Assembly: GCF_026586625.1 (NCBI RefSeq)
Contig: NZ_JAODIW010000006.1
Location: 1,463,061 to 1,527,060, forward strand
Length of the DNA: 64,000 bases
DNA from: Halobium salinum
GTDB taxonomy: Archaea > Halobacteriota > Halobacteria > Halobacteriales > Haloferacaceae
Direction of reading: 5' to 3'
Positions 42,477 to 52,320 of this stretch are shown here, piece after piece. A program made the translations under genes and the position numbers. Every line of letters starts with the position of its first letter. The stretch's first letter is position 1. A model generated the notes under the pieces. That model was not told where the DNA came from and searched no databases. It was given only the letters and a program-made list of their open reading frames with translations.

Positions 42477-42905
42477 CTACGCATATCGATCTTCGAGATA
42501 AAAAACCAGCATCTCTAAAGTCTCACCGACAGAAGTCGACGCTGGCTCACCAGTAGAATCAATTGGTTCCTCATATCCTCCAAGAGGTACTGACTTCGAC
42601 CGGTGAAAGGTCGTGCCGAAAGCACTTTTGTATAGAAATCCTCCTTCAATTTCCTCCACTTTCTGCGCTGCGACTGCATTAGAATCACCTTTGGGATTAG
42701 ACGGCTCAAACCCATCTCGCTCTTCTAAAAGATCTTCGAACCGGTCTGTATCAAACTCCTCAGTCAGGACAACGTAGACACCATCCTCCTGATCTTCTTG
42801 GAGCTTATAGCCTTCAAGTCCATCTGGGAACAAGGTATAATTCTGCTCAAACCAGTCATCTAATCGCTCCGCGGCGTCTTCCGGAAGATCGTTATCTGAG
42901 GTCAT
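42477..42905 (-). CDS. Acidic hypothetical protein
   Basis: The 142-residue soluble acidic protein has a mixed alpha/beta pattern (ERLDDWFEQNYTLFPDGLEG, GVYVVLTEEFDTDRFEDLL, GETLEMLVFYLEDRY). It has no known motif. It converges on the small membrane protein gene, with an 8-base gap, and appears to be monocistronic. Confidence 0.6.
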   Translation of the reverse strand: MTSDNDLPEDAAERLDDWFEQNYTLFPDGLEGYKLQEDQEDGVYVVLTEEFDTDRFEDLLEERDGFEPSNPKGDSNAVAAQKVEEIEGGFLYKSAFGTTFHRSKSVPLGGYEEPIDSTGEPASTSVGETLEMLVFYLEDRYA

Positions 42906-43054
42906 GTGTGTTATAGTCTCTCACTCATTTAAGTTTGTTTTGGGTTGGGGTTGGCGTCACGCATACTACCTGGTTCTAGGTGCTTTGTTATCATCTAGCT
43001 AAAGAAGAATGTTCCGATGAGATTCAGGCAATGATACATTAGATGTTCTATGAT

Positions 43055-43495
43055 TCATAACGGAGGTGATGTTCGACACTGCCGATCCGGGTTCCATGGC
43101 AGAGGTATGCTGAACAGCTTTCTGCCCAGAATCTGGGAGTCAGTAATTCTCTGTTCGAACCAGAACTGTTTCCGCGCCAAGTCACCTTTCGTACCTACCG
43201 TACGATTTCTCTTCTCGACTACTCGGTGGATTACCAAGGTACCAATCGCTCTGAAAGCCACTATATCGCCTTTGCTGAGATCTGAAGTGCTGGTTGGTTC
43301 CAGTATCACGATTTCGCCGGGTTCCAAAGCAGGGTACATTGAGCACCCCGATACCTCCACAGAAGGATGCATCCAGTTAACTGGAGCAGCTAAGAGGACT
43401 CCAAAAAGGACTGAAATGGAAATTATCCAACCTGCCACCTGTCTATGCGATAGCCGCATATCTATCTTGAGGGATGAATCAAAAAACGGGCTCAT
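43055..43495 (-). CDS. Type I signal peptidase (S26, archaeal Ser/His type)
   Basis: ATG 43495 gives 146 residues. One transmembrane helix (about 20-38) is followed by the catalytic serine in SGCSMYPALEPGEIV (Ser52), KGDIVAF, and LVIHRVV with a His (about 90) where bacterial enzymes have Lys. A later TKGD box matches S26B peptidases. It removes Sec signal peptides outside the membrane. It is divergent to the large pilin-like surface-protein gene, so it may be a dedicated processing enzyme for the element. Confidence 0.85.
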   Translation of the reverse strand: MSPFFDSSLKIDMRLSHRQVAGWIISISVLFGVLLAAPVNWMHPSVEVSGCSMYPALEPGEIVILEPTSTSDLSKGDIVAFRAIGTLVIHRVVEKRNRTVGTKGDLARKQFWFEQRITDSQILGRKLFSIPLPWNPDRQCRTSPPL

Positions 43496-43560
43496 ACCGT
43501 AACACCATAAGAAAGAATTGACGCATCCGATTTTAAATACCGAATTCCAAAACATTCTAC

Positions 43561-45297
43561 GTGGAATTCGGAAATCGGAAAGGAATGGGCATCAACACTA
43601 TTCTCGTCTTAGTTGGCGCATTAATGTTCGCCGGCTTGATAGGCACCCTGTTCACCAACAGCCCGCTCGAAAAAGCAATCTGGCAAGGCCAAGAGATCAC
43701 CAAAAAGAACTCCGACTTCACAATAGAGATCAAGGGGGACGGCGATATTACACCTGATCAGCAGTTGTCGGATCTTGCATTGTATGTGTATCACCGGGCA
43801 TCAAACGATGGCTGCGCCGAAGGTCCGTACAAGAAATCTCTGGGGTTGAAAGGACCTACAGTCTGGAAGCAGAACAATAACAAGATCAAGAAGTGGAGGA
43901 ACGGCGTTCCACAGACCGCTAACGACGGGGAAGGGCAGGCAGGATACCCCGGTCTCAAAGGTAGTTATCTAACTCAGTATCCGAAGTGCTACGGCGCAGA
44001 AGACACCGGGATAAGAGTTACAGAGGGATCAGCCACCGGCAAGCTCGGCCAAGACATGGAAGGCATCTACAGCCGAGAATACTTCGAAATCAAAGGGAAA
44101 AAGAAGGTCGTGCTGATCGCAGGCAACGAACAAAGCTCAGGCAGTCAAATCACCGGCAGCAAACCCTCAAAAGACAGGGGAGACACCTGGCTCGAGAAAA
44201 ACTTCATATTAGCATCAAAAACCAGCTTCAAGACTAGAACCGCCTCCTGTCAGAGTGATGAAAAATTCCATGGCACTCGGCAGAATTTCGCACTATACTT
44301 CAACGGAGACGTACCCGACAACCGAGCCGGAGTCTGGATGAGCGACTCACCGAAGAAGGGTGGGATCGGCGATAAACAGCCCTACTGTGGTGATAAAACT
44401 AAAAAGAAGCCTCATGTCGACCCGTTCTTGGCTGGTTCAACCGATAAACCGGCTTCAGTCATTCTCTGTCCTGGTGACAAGGGCTATATTCAGATGAATA
44501 AGGGGAAGGACCCTACCAACGACGGAGAAGCCGGAGAAACTGTAGGAAGTTCGATCGAAGAATCGGGAGAGGCTGCGAAGTACGGGTTCATCCAGATAAC
44601 GGAGCTTGGGAAAAACTGCGCTGATGACCGAGCGATCAGCATAGAGAACGCGGTCAACATCTACAGCAGCAAGCAAACTCAGCGCGGCCGGCTTCTAACA
44701 GAGGTCTCCGTAGAAAGCACATATGGAATTCCGAAAGAAGTCGAGCTGGTTGTCATAGATTCGAAAGGCAATCAGATCAAAGGGGCGCAGGCAGAGATTC
44801 CTGCTGCCGGCCAGAAAACATTGACTGCAGCGAACGGGCCGTTCAAAGCCTCTCTCTGCTCCGTCGATGTCGAAATTAGACAGGGAGGAGCTACTGTAGA
44901 CAAGGTCGAGGATTTGACTCCGGTTCAAGCACCTCAAGAATGCGATGACGCATTGAGCGAGTACGACGCGAAGCTTCGGACGGTGTCGAAGGAGATTGTG
45001 ACAGACCTGTTCGGTACTGAAAAGCTCCGAGTCCACGCAAGGATCGCTAATACCGGGAGAAAAGGCGGGAGCTACTACAACCTGCGAATGCAGTACACCT
45101 CAGACAAACACAGAGAGGCCAGATTCTCCAACATGGATTTAGAACCAGGCCAAACCACCACTAACCCGCTCACAGTCACCAAGAAATTCGGTGCAATGGA
45201 TGACTGCAAAGTAGAGATACAGGCATGGGTGGAACCCGTCGGCGTGACGGACACCCACACCATCGATCTATCCACAATGGACGTAGACGGCTGTTGA
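43561..45297 (+). CDS. Large surface protein with a type IV pilin-like N-terminus
   Basis: From a GTG at 43561 the protein has 578 residues. The start NRKGMGINTILVLVGALMF followed by AGLIGTLF has a basic residue, Gly, then a hydrophobic helix, like archaeal class III prepilin signals. The remainder is lysine-rich and polar with at least eight cysteines and Gly/Asn loops. Towards the C-terminus are two beta-sandwich-like regions (VSVESTYGIPKEVELVVI; ARIANTGRKGGSYYNLRMQY). The lysine richness is unusual for haloarchaeal surface proteins, which are normally acidic. It could be an adhesin or tip protein for mating. Confidence 0.7.
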   Translation: MEFGNRKGMGINTILVLVGALMFAGLIGTLFTNSPLEKAIWQGQEITKKNSDFTIEIKGDGDITPDQQLSDLALYVYHRASNDGCAEGPYKKSLGLKGPTVWKQNNNKIKKWRNGVPQTANDGEGQAGYPGLKGSYLTQYPKCYGAEDTGIRVTEGSATGKLGQDMEGIYSREYFEIKGKKKVVLIAGNEQSSGSQITGSKPSKDRGDTWLEKNFILASKTSFKTRTASCQSDEKFHGTRQNFALYFNGDVPDNRAGVWMSDSPKKGGIGDKQPYCGDKTKKKPHVDPFLAGSTDKPASVILCPGDKGYIQMNKGKDPTNDGEAGETVGSSIEESGEAAKYGFIQITELGKNCADDRAISIENAVNIYSSKQTQRGRLLTEVSVESTYGIPKEVELVVIDSKGNQIKGAQAEIPAAGQKTLTAANGPFKASLCSVDVEIRQGGATVDKVEDLTPVQAPQECDDALSEYDAKLRTVSKEIVTDLFGTEKLRVHARIANTGRKGGSYYNLRMQYTSDKHREARFSNMDLEPGQTTTNPLTVTKKFGAMDDCKVEIQAWVEPVGVTDTHTIDLSTMDVDGC

Positions 45298-45304
45298 ACA
45301 AAGC

Positions 45305-46348
45305 TTAGGTATAAGAGTTATCGAATCCGCAGTCGTAGTCTTTCGCCAGTTCGTCGACAGGAGTCTGTGACGGTGACCCATCCTCAACAAAGAACTCGTA
45401 CTCTCCATCCTTCTCAATAATCGCGCCAGTTGTACTAAGATACGATTCTTCAGACCAATCACCCATTCCATATGGGGCTTGGATATCGCCCTCAGACTCC
45501 TGAGCCCTGATTACGAATCCAAGGTCATCTTTTTCATTCGGGAAATGGGCCTGAAGAGTTTTGACTATCTTTGGTCCGTAGCCGTTGGCGTCAATGATGG
45601 ATTCCCTGTCGCCGGCTGCTGTGTTTTCGAGTACTTCGTAGCCGGTTTCGAGGTCTCCGAGGAAGGGAGGGCTAACCGATTCGTCGGGTCGGTCGGCTGC
45701 CCAGATCAGGTTGGAGCCGTTCTGACCGATGATGACCTCGTATTCTTGTTCTCGGCCTTCATCCTGGAAACTGCCTCTATAAGTGGTTCTGTTCCCGATA
45801 CCTGCGGATTCAAAGTTCTCCTCAAGTAGTCCGGTGATCTCGTCCGGCGATTTCTTGAGGTCGAGCGCTCCGAGCTCGCCAAGTCCTACGACGACTTTGG
45901 TACCTGTTTCGCTCCAGTCGGCATCGACAAATCCTCTGCCTGTAACCCGTGGAGCGTTCTCGTCGAGATATTTTCGAGTGTCTTCGTCGATTGCGTCGAC
46001 GATATCATTGTTTCTGTAAATTTGCCATGGAACACTTGCAAGGACTTCTTCGTAGGCTTCGTCGCCGCCGTATGCTTGTTCCCGGATCGCGTTTTCTTGT
46101 GTTAGTACCCGAGGGTCGATGAACCAGTCGAACTCTTCACCTTTCTTGATCTGAGATTCGTAGCCGGGCTCCGATGTTGAGGTGCTGGTTTCAGTAGGGG
46201 TATCTGTTGGCGTGGAATCGTCGTCGTTTGGTGGGGTTGTAGTATTGTCGTCGGTTTGTCCGCTGCCGTCGGTGCAGCCTGCGATTCCGGTGATTCCGGT
46301 GGCTGCTGTGGCTTTCAAGAATTGGCGTCTGTTCGGTGTTTTGTTCAT
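45305..46348 (-). CDS. Tat-exported lipoprotein of unknown function
   Basis: ATG 46348 gives 347 residues. NRRQFLKATAATGITGIAGC is a Tat signal with a lipobox; Cys at about 20 should be lipid-modified. A Thr/Asp/Pro-rich linker (about 21-60) is followed by an acidic alpha/beta domain (about 65-347). The domain has a strand TKVVVGLGELGALDL and a helix (PDEITGLLEENFESAGI). No known catalytic motif is seen. It converges on the pilin-like surface protein gene with an 7-base gap. Confidence 0.72.
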   Translation of the reverse strand: MNKTPNRRQFLKATAATGITGIAGCTDGSGQTDDNTTTPPNDDDSTPTDTPTETSTSTSEPGYESQIKKGEEFDWFIDPRVLTQENAIREQAYGGDEAYEEVLASVPWQIYRNNDIVDAIDEDTRKYLDENAPRVTGRGFVDADWSETGTKVVVGLGELGALDLKKSPDEITGLLEENFESAGIGNRTTYRGSFQDEGREQEYEVIIGQNGSNLIWAADRPDESVSPPFLGDLETGYEVLENTAAGDRESIIDANGYGPKIVKTLQAHFPNEKDDLGFVIRAQESEGDIQAPYGMGDWSEESYLSTTGAIIEKDGEYEFFVEDGSPSQTPVDELAKDYDCGFDNSYT

Positions 46349-46556
46349 CGAGGGAGGGCACCTATTACTGTTTAGTAACAAAAATTTTATATGTTCTGTG
46401 GTGGTCCAGCCCCAAAATCTCCAGTCCATGCTCACACCGTTAGTGTCCACACCACAATAATTCTGACTCAAACTGGCTCATTTGAGCCACTATTAGTCAG
46501 TTCAATTTTATATCGAGGCTGTCAAAAACAGGTACCGACCAATCCTCACTCGAAAC

Positions 46557-46820
46557 ATGCCTCAGCGGAAAACCTGGATGAACGACGCCTCCATCCCGGT
46601 ACTCGAAACACTCCACAAAGCCGGGATAGCCATCTCCGCCGGGGCAATCCAGTACGAACTCGAGAGAACCATGAAACGACCGCCCTCCCGATCAACCATC
46701 ACACGAGCACTCAGAGAACTCCAAAACCACGAACTCGTCACAAAACCAGACGAAGACAAAATCTACTACGAACTCACCGACAAAGGCCGCAAATCGATGA
46801 CTGAGAACTCAACCCAGTAA
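46557..46820 (+). CDS. phiH1-repressor-like winged-helix protein
   Basis: The 87-residue protein opens with WMNDASIPVLETLHKAG and continues with SRSTITRALRELQNHELV and KIYYELTDKGRKSM. This is the single winged helix typical of haloarchaeal phiH1 repressor-like proteins, which are common on viruses and plasmids. The upstream 80 bases are A/T-rich. It is probably a local repressor; targets are unknown. Confidence 0.78.
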   Translation: MPQRKTWMNDASIPVLETLHKAGIAISAGAIQYELERTMKRPPSRSTITRALRELQNHELVTKPDEDKIYYELTDKGRKSMTENSTQ

Positions 46821-46835
46821 CCATCAAGAAAACAG

Positions 46836-47075
46836 CTACTCCAAATCCCTCCGACTCAACAAAAGCTGGCGAGCATCCCGCAGCTGAACCAGAATCTCCT
46901 CCAACTCTATCTTCATCTCAGAACTGTCTGTTTCTCTATATACTAATTGAATTCGCTTATCAAGATTGTCCAAGAGCCGATTTACCTCATTTATAGCCTT
47001 GACTTCGTCCTTCGACCAGGAACTTACATTCGAGAGTAACTTCTCGTCTTCATCTAAATTGTTTGAAGACTCCAT
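46836..47075 (-). CDS. Small coiled-coil protein
   Basis: The 79-residue, charged, helical protein (KDEVKAINEVNRLLDNLDKR, KIELEEILVQLRDARQLLL) has heptad spacing. It converges on the repressor-like gene with a 15-base gap. No family is recognised. Confidence 0.5.
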   Translation of the reverse strand: MESSNNLDEDEKLLSNVSSWSKDEVKAINEVNRLLDNLDKRIQLVYRETDSSEMKIELEEILVQLRDARQLLLSRRDLE

Positions 47076-47235
47076 AGAGGAAATTGATGGGCTAGAAAAA
47101 TATGAGAAGAGGTTTGGTGTACTTCATATGAAGCGATATGCTTCGCTTCTGATCGCTAGTTGAATTCTCCCGGATCTTCAGAGAACGAACTCTGGCTACA
47201 CCACTCATCTTCGTTCAGAAACTCGATTTTTGTAG

Positions 47236-50200
47236 TTACAGATGGTCATCCAAGAATTCACGATCCGTTTCGTACCCTTCAGCTGCGAACTGGTTTGCAA
47301 TCCAAAGTGCTGATTGAATCGATTCTTCGCCTTCCTCAGCAGCCTTCTCATAGATACGTTTGCGATTTGAATCCTGACTTGTACGAGCCAACGAGGACCA
47401 CTTTTCATCGTTGACCGATTCAACCATCGTCCTATACAGATCCACAGAGGTTGCTGAATACGAATCTGATTGTTCTGCCAACCAGTCTTCAATACGCCGC
47501 CAGTTCAAATCGCTTAAAATCACAATAGGTAGTGAGCGCTGTATCCGGCCCTTTTCGAGCGTCAAGTCGATTGTAGACGACTCATGTACACAGTCCAAGA
47601 ACTGACGTAGCTCATCCGCATATTTTTGTTCTGGTGTAGTCCCGGCATTCTCAATTTGGTCTAGACGCCAATCCCAGAGATTTCTAATTGCGTCCCAGCG
47701 GTCTTCGACCTCCGGATTATCGAAGGAGTCCGCAAGGCTGATAGCCAGCTCTGTCGCCTCCTCTGGTGAGGCCGCATCGTAGTATCTCCTGATAAGGCTG
47801 TTATCGTCGGCGATCGATGCATCTCCAAATAAGTAGTCTGATAGGACATGAGTGGCGGTTGAACGGGTATTGATTTCGTAGATATCATCATCACTAGTGT
47901 CCAGCAGTTGAATGGCGTGGCGGTAGTACGGTCGAAGGGCATCGTATCCCCACATGACATTGTGGCGTACGAATGAGTTCCATGCAGCGGTAAACCGACG
48001 CTGTTCTACTGTCATCTCACCCCTCGGAAAGACATCCTCAAGACACCGTTCAATTCGATCCGAATCGAGCTCCCATAATGTTCCGAATCGGCGGCCAATC
48101 ACAGTGCGAACAGCGAGCGCTGGGTCATCGGTCATTCGCTTTTCGACGGCATCTAAGAGCGTGGGGTCGAGGTTACCTCCTTGTTGTGTAGTCCACCAGA
48201 GAAATGTGATGAAGGCATTGAGCGCCATCGGGCGAACAGAATTTATTGCGACCTGAACCGGGTCACCGTGGCCCATCACACCTTCTTCGGGCTGGTCCCG
48301 CTCCGGATCGGGGTCTGGGTCACCCAGAAGTACCAATAAGATTGCGCGGACTTCGTCAGCATTGTCTCGGGGGAACGGTGTTTCATCGGCGGCTATTCCT
48401 TTGTTCAACAGCATCGCGAGATTTGTCCGGCAACTGGAAGTCCACTCTGTTGGATCCTCGGTGATGGCTGTTGCGAGTGCGACGATAGAGTTCCAAGGAA
48501 ATGTCTGCCCATCATCGAGGAGGTTTCGGAATGCGCCGAAGGCTGCGTCAGCATACCGAGGATTGGCGTCTTCAAGAATCGAGATTTCGTGAGCGTAACG
48601 GGTTGGGTGTTCTCTGATCAGCTCACTAAGTTGACGCGAAAACCCGAGATGGTTCCGTTCTTCAAAACGGCCATGTTCGTTGGTATCCCATCCTGTCGCT
48701 TCGGGTGGTTCCCATTCGACAGCAGATTTGAGAACTTCTTCTGCAGGCCAGTTCTGGTATTCCTCAATCTGTTCGGGTCCCCGTTGGTTAACAAATCCAC
48801 CAGTCGTCCTCGAGATGGGTGATTCTGTGGGTAGGCGGTCTGGCTCTCCATGTTTTTCGATCAGACCAGGAAGGACGTCCGCATAGGGAGCAGGCAATTC
48901 CTCGCGGATAAGGTAGAATCGGTCTCGCCGCCATGTCTCCTCAATCCGTTGCTCAAAATAACTGGCTGGTTCTTCCTGCTCTTCAGCGAGCTGTTCGGCC
49001 CATTCTTCATAGGCGGTGTAAGGACCCCCGCTAATAATTTCACAGATGCGTTCCTGAGCAGCCGTATCCAACTGGGTAAACCCGGATTTCAGGAGCTGAT
49101 AGAACTCGTACCCTGCCGGGAGGCTGCGGTAGTTATCAACCTCCTGTAACGTGATCTTGACGGTATCACGAAAGGATTCTGGGTGTGAGGCCAGGAGTAC
49201 AAAGCCGACGCGTCGGAACACGATCGGCCCATCCAACAATTCTTCAATGAGTTCCCGACGCTCGGTACCATCTGGATCGTCACTAAGCCATTTTGTGGAC
49301 GCGCGGGTGAAATACTCCAGTAATAGCTGCTGTAGGTTCCCGCGGTTCTCGTCCGCATAGTTGAGATCAGTAACTGCGAAGTGGTTTTCAATAACCTCGT
49401 GATCAACCTGACTCTCTTCTTCAATGCGAAGTGCAGCTTCGAGATTGGTTTTTAACAGGTCTATGAATGCGGTGCCTCGCTCGGTGAGGAGTATATCAAA
49501 TGTCTCGTCAAGCGTTTGGATAAGGTTGTAGCGCGTCATGCCCTGCGCGCCTTCCAGCTGGCCCTCGCTGTTCCCTTGGCGCGGGGTGAGAATAGTGTTC
49601 AGCAGTTCCAGAGCAGTATCGAATGCGTTTTGCTCGCAGAGATAGGTAACTAACTCCAGTCCTGGTCTTGCGAGTTCGTGGTACTCCGTTGTATCCTGAA
49701 TCCACTCGATTGCTTGTTCGGCTACGGCTATAGCGTCCTCAGCGGGGAGTTCGGTGCCGAGTGAGATGAGGTATCGGTGTGTCCGGGGATTCTCTGTTGT
49801 CGTTTCCACGATGACTTCTGAAACGAACGAAGGATAGGTGTCGGAAATTCGATTGAGATAGCTAAGTAGATTGCCGGATGGGTCTTCGAATGACCCTTGG
49901 TTGAACTGGTGTTTCGCCCAAGAGAGGTGAAGCTGATCATCGTAGAAGTCTTTAGCAATCTTCTGCCGGACATTGATGTTGGCTACAACGGTCTTGATAA
50001 CCTTGTCCGGCAGCTCAGTTGTGTCACGTGTTTTTATGTCGGTTAGTAGTAATGAGGTAGGGTAGAAACTGAGTTCTTCCTCTGTAAGGATCTGTTCAAT
50101 GAGATGAGATAGTACCTCAGCCTTGGCCTGAATAACTGGGGTTGAGAGAAATTCGAGGCATAAAGTAATATATTTAACTTCCCTTTCAAGCGACAAATCA

Positions 50201-51279
50201 TGGCCGGCCTGTTCAATAACGGTCTCAGCGTAGTACTGGAACGCTTTTTGTTCGGTCTCTTCTGTATGATCCCAACGGCTCTTGAGGAAGTCGCGGAAAA
50301 CATCGTGGACTTTGAATATTCTGAGACCGTTATGGGTACGTCCGATGGTCTGGACGATGATGCGGTTGCTAAGTGAGTCAAGGATGTCAGCTACATCGAT
50401 GCGGTCGAGGTCAAAGCCTTCGGGCAGGACGTATGTGCAGATGGCTTCATTCAGTTCGCTCAACGGGGCCGTCGCCCGGAGAAGGCGGCGCTCGTCGGGT
50501 GAAAGAGATTGAAGATATCGCTGTTCAATCTCACGGAATACATCGTTGTCCGGAAGGTTCAATGAGGTGCTGTCATCGTTCGAATCGATTAGTAAGCCGA
50601 GATAGAGGGGATGGCCGTCTACCTGATTATGGATATCATGGATCTGCACGTCGGTGATATCTTCGAATGCATTTCGTAACAGCTGCGCAGTTTGTTCTTC
50701 GGTAAAAGTATCAAGGCAGACCGATGTATCTAAACTTTGGTATGTGAGTCGTCCTGCAGTAACTAGAAGGACATTTGGTGGCAGGGCGTCGGCTGCTTCT
50801 TCCATTGCGCCTCTAATCGCACGATCATCGTCCCCTAGTTCGTGGACATCGTCGACGCAGATCAGCAGGCGCTGGTCGTCCGGGAAGGCTGCTGCGAGTC
50901 GTCGAAGAATATCTCTGTGACCGGACTGGGGTCTCTTCACATCGGCTGCATCAGAATCCCATGAAACGCCCCCTACCGGACCAACGCTGATGCCAGTAAG
51001 TTGCCGTCCCTCTTCTGTGAGGTCATCTGGGAGACGATCAAACAAGGCATGATTGATCTCTCGAAAAAGATCGGTGAGTTCGTGGTTCGGTCGGATATTC
51101 CGGATATCAACATTATATCCGTCGTCAACTGCGGCCGCGATTTGATGTAGTGTCGTTGTCTTACCGATTCCTGGTTCTCCGGCGATATGAATGTGCCCGA
51201 CCCCATTGTTGATATATTCGGCTATTACCTCTACAACAGGGCGTTGTATAGGCTCGTTTGAGGAACTGCTATCGGGCAT
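47236..51279 (-). CDS. Giant STAND-type P-loop ATPase with helical-repeat C-terminus
   Basis: The protein has 1347 residues. Walker A GEPGIGKT is at 34-41 and Walker B LLICVDDV at about 138-145. TAGRLTYQSL sensor and winged-helix regions (RIFKVHDVFRDFLKSRW near 320) follow, as in AAA_16/NACHT-like STAND ATPases. The remaining 1000 residues are helical with TPR/HEAT-like pairs (AVAEQAIEWIQDTTEYHELA, ALELLNTILTPRQG). They contain no enzymatic effector motif that I can see. STAND proteins of this size often act as phage sensors (Avs-like). Here the effector could be the C-terminus or a partner. Confidence 0.8.
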   Translation of the reverse strand: MPDSSSSNEPIQRPVVEVIAEYINNGVGHIHIAGEPGIGKTTTLHQIAAAVDDGYNVDIRNIRPNHELTDLFREINHALFDRLPDDLTEEGRQLTGISVGPVGGVSWDSDAADVKRPQSGHRDILRRLAAAFPDDQRLLICVDDVHELGDDDRAIRGAMEEAADALPPNVLLVTAGRLTYQSLDTSVCLDTFTEEQTAQLLRNAFEDITDVQIHDIHNQVDGHPLYLGLLIDSNDDSTSLNLPDNDVFREIEQRYLQSLSPDERRLLRATAPLSELNEAICTYVLPEGFDLDRIDVADILDSLSNRIIVQTIGRTHNGLRIFKVHDVFRDFLKSRWDHTEETEQKAFQYYAETVIEQAGHDLSLEREVKYITLCLEFLSTPVIQAKAEVLSHLIEQILTEEELSFYPTSLLLTDIKTRDTTELPDKVIKTVVANINVRQKIAKDFYDDQLHLSWAKHQFNQGSFEDPSGNLLSYLNRISDTYPSFVSEVIVETTTENPRTHRYLISLGTELPAEDAIAVAEQAIEWIQDTTEYHELARPGLELVTYLCEQNAFDTALELLNTILTPRQGNSEGQLEGAQGMTRYNLIQTLDETFDILLTERGTAFIDLLKTNLEAALRIEEESQVDHEVIENHFAVTDLNYADENRGNLQQLLLEYFTRASTKWLSDDPDGTERRELIEELLDGPIVFRRVGFVLLASHPESFRDTVKITLQEVDNYRSLPAGYEFYQLLKSGFTQLDTAAQERICEIISGGPYTAYEEWAEQLAEEQEEPASYFEQRIEETWRRDRFYLIREELPAPYADVLPGLIEKHGEPDRLPTESPISRTTGGFVNQRGPEQIEEYQNWPAEEVLKSAVEWEPPEATGWDTNEHGRFEERNHLGFSRQLSELIREHPTRYAHEISILEDANPRYADAAFGAFRNLLDDGQTFPWNSIVALATAITEDPTEWTSSCRTNLAMLLNKGIAADETPFPRDNADEVRAILLVLLGDPDPDPERDQPEEGVMGHGDPVQVAINSVRPMALNAFITFLWWTTQQGGNLDPTLLDAVEKRMTDDPALAVRTVIGRRFGTLWELDSDRIERCLEDVFPRGEMTVEQRRFTAAWNSFVRHNVMWGYDALRPYYRHAIQLLDTSDDDIYEINTRSTATHVLSDYLFGDASIADDNSLIRRYYDAASPEEATELAISLADSFDNPEVEDRWDAIRNLWDWRLDQIENAGTTPEQKYADELRQFLDCVHESSTIDLTLEKGRIQRSLPIVILSDLNWRRIEDWLAEQSDSYSATSVDLYRTMVESVNDEKWSSLARTSQDSNRKRIYEKAAEEGEESIQSALWIANQFAAEGYETDREFLDDHL

Positions 51280-51477
51280 CGAACTGAATTTAGCTTAGCG
51301 GGAGACGTTTATAATCTTGGTTGTGGCTTTGGCAAGGCGGAAACCACTCCTGGAAGTTAGAAGCCCTTTCTAAACCTCACTTAGTAGTCTTGTTGTAAAA
51401 TAATTAATCTATGAAATTTTCCTCTGGCCGGTCCGAGCGATTGATTGATATAGACAGGTTATTACTCAATTCTAAAG

Positions 51478-52299
51478 ATGAGAAATCGAAGGACAGCTAT
51501 CCTGGCGTTGGCAATTATCGCAACCGTTGTTGTTTCTGTACTTCTCACAATTGCCTTTGAGAGTATATTACATCTGAGTGTAAGTCCAGTTCTTACCTTT
51601 CCTCTCAGTCTTGTCAGTACGATGTTGGCAGTCCATCAATACGTGGAGCAACCAGGGAAGGGTACACGCGTTCAACTGATCCAACACAAGACTGTCTCGG
51701 CAGGGAGTCCGGTCGAGAGGGCAGACGGTGGCCGAGACTGGTCGGAATTAACTGATAAAGAGGTGATGGAAGAAATGGAGACCAGCCCAGACTGGCGGAG
51801 TTACGAGGATAATGCTTTTGAGAGCTATAGATCGCTCGGGAAGGTATTCGATTGGCTGTCTTCAGTTGCGTTGGGATCACCGCATATCACCCGGAAGCGG
51901 ATAATGTTACTCCTCTTCGCTATCTCAGCTACCGGAGGGATGTGGCTGTTCTTGATACTCGCAGAGGTCATCGGGTCATCCGGGTTGAAGCCGAATTATA
52001 TGACATTTATCTCTCAACTATCTCCGCTGTCAGTAGATACCGGAGCTGCTATTGTTTCGATTTTCCCTGCGGTTGGGCTTCTGTTTGCCCCTCTAGCCTA
52101 CCTCCAGTTTGAGACGGATTATACGTGCCAATGTTGCAGACAGCCGTTCGCCCTGGCGAGCGAGGGCCGGTATTATCGCCCGAATCTGGACATCCAGCAA
52201 ACGAGGAGCGGACGTAAGGTGAACGGCTTCCGGATACTGCGCTGTGAAAAGTGTGGGGAACTTGTGAAGAAAGAAGCTGATTGGTCACTCAGAGATTAA
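51478..52299 (+). CDS. Four-TM protein with C-terminal zinc ribbon, divergent to the STAND ATPase
   Basis: The 273-residue protein has two N-terminal hydrophobic helices (about 8-28 and 34-52), a cytoplasmic helical segment, and two more helices (about 140-160 and 183-205). A cytoplasmic metal-binding domain then has CQCC (about 221-224) and CEKCG (about 258-262). It begins 198 bases from the STAND gene's start, so the two may share a control region. A membrane effector partner is conceivable but there is no direct evidence. Confidence 0.6.
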   Translation: MRNRRTAILALAIIATVVVSVLLTIAFESILHLSVSPVLTFPLSLVSTMLAVHQYVEQPGKGTRVQLIQHKTVSAGSPVERADGGRDWSELTDKEVMEEMETSPDWRSYEDNAFESYRSLGKVFDWLSSVALGSPHITRKRIMLLLFAISATGGMWLFLILAEVIGSSGLKPNYMTFISQLSPLSVDTGAAIVSIFPAVGLLFAPLAYLQFETDYTCQCCRQPFALASEGRYYRPNLDIQQTRSGRKVNGFRILRCEKCGELVKKEADWSLRD

Positions 52300-52320
52300 A
52301 ATTCAATAATTCTGGTTTTA

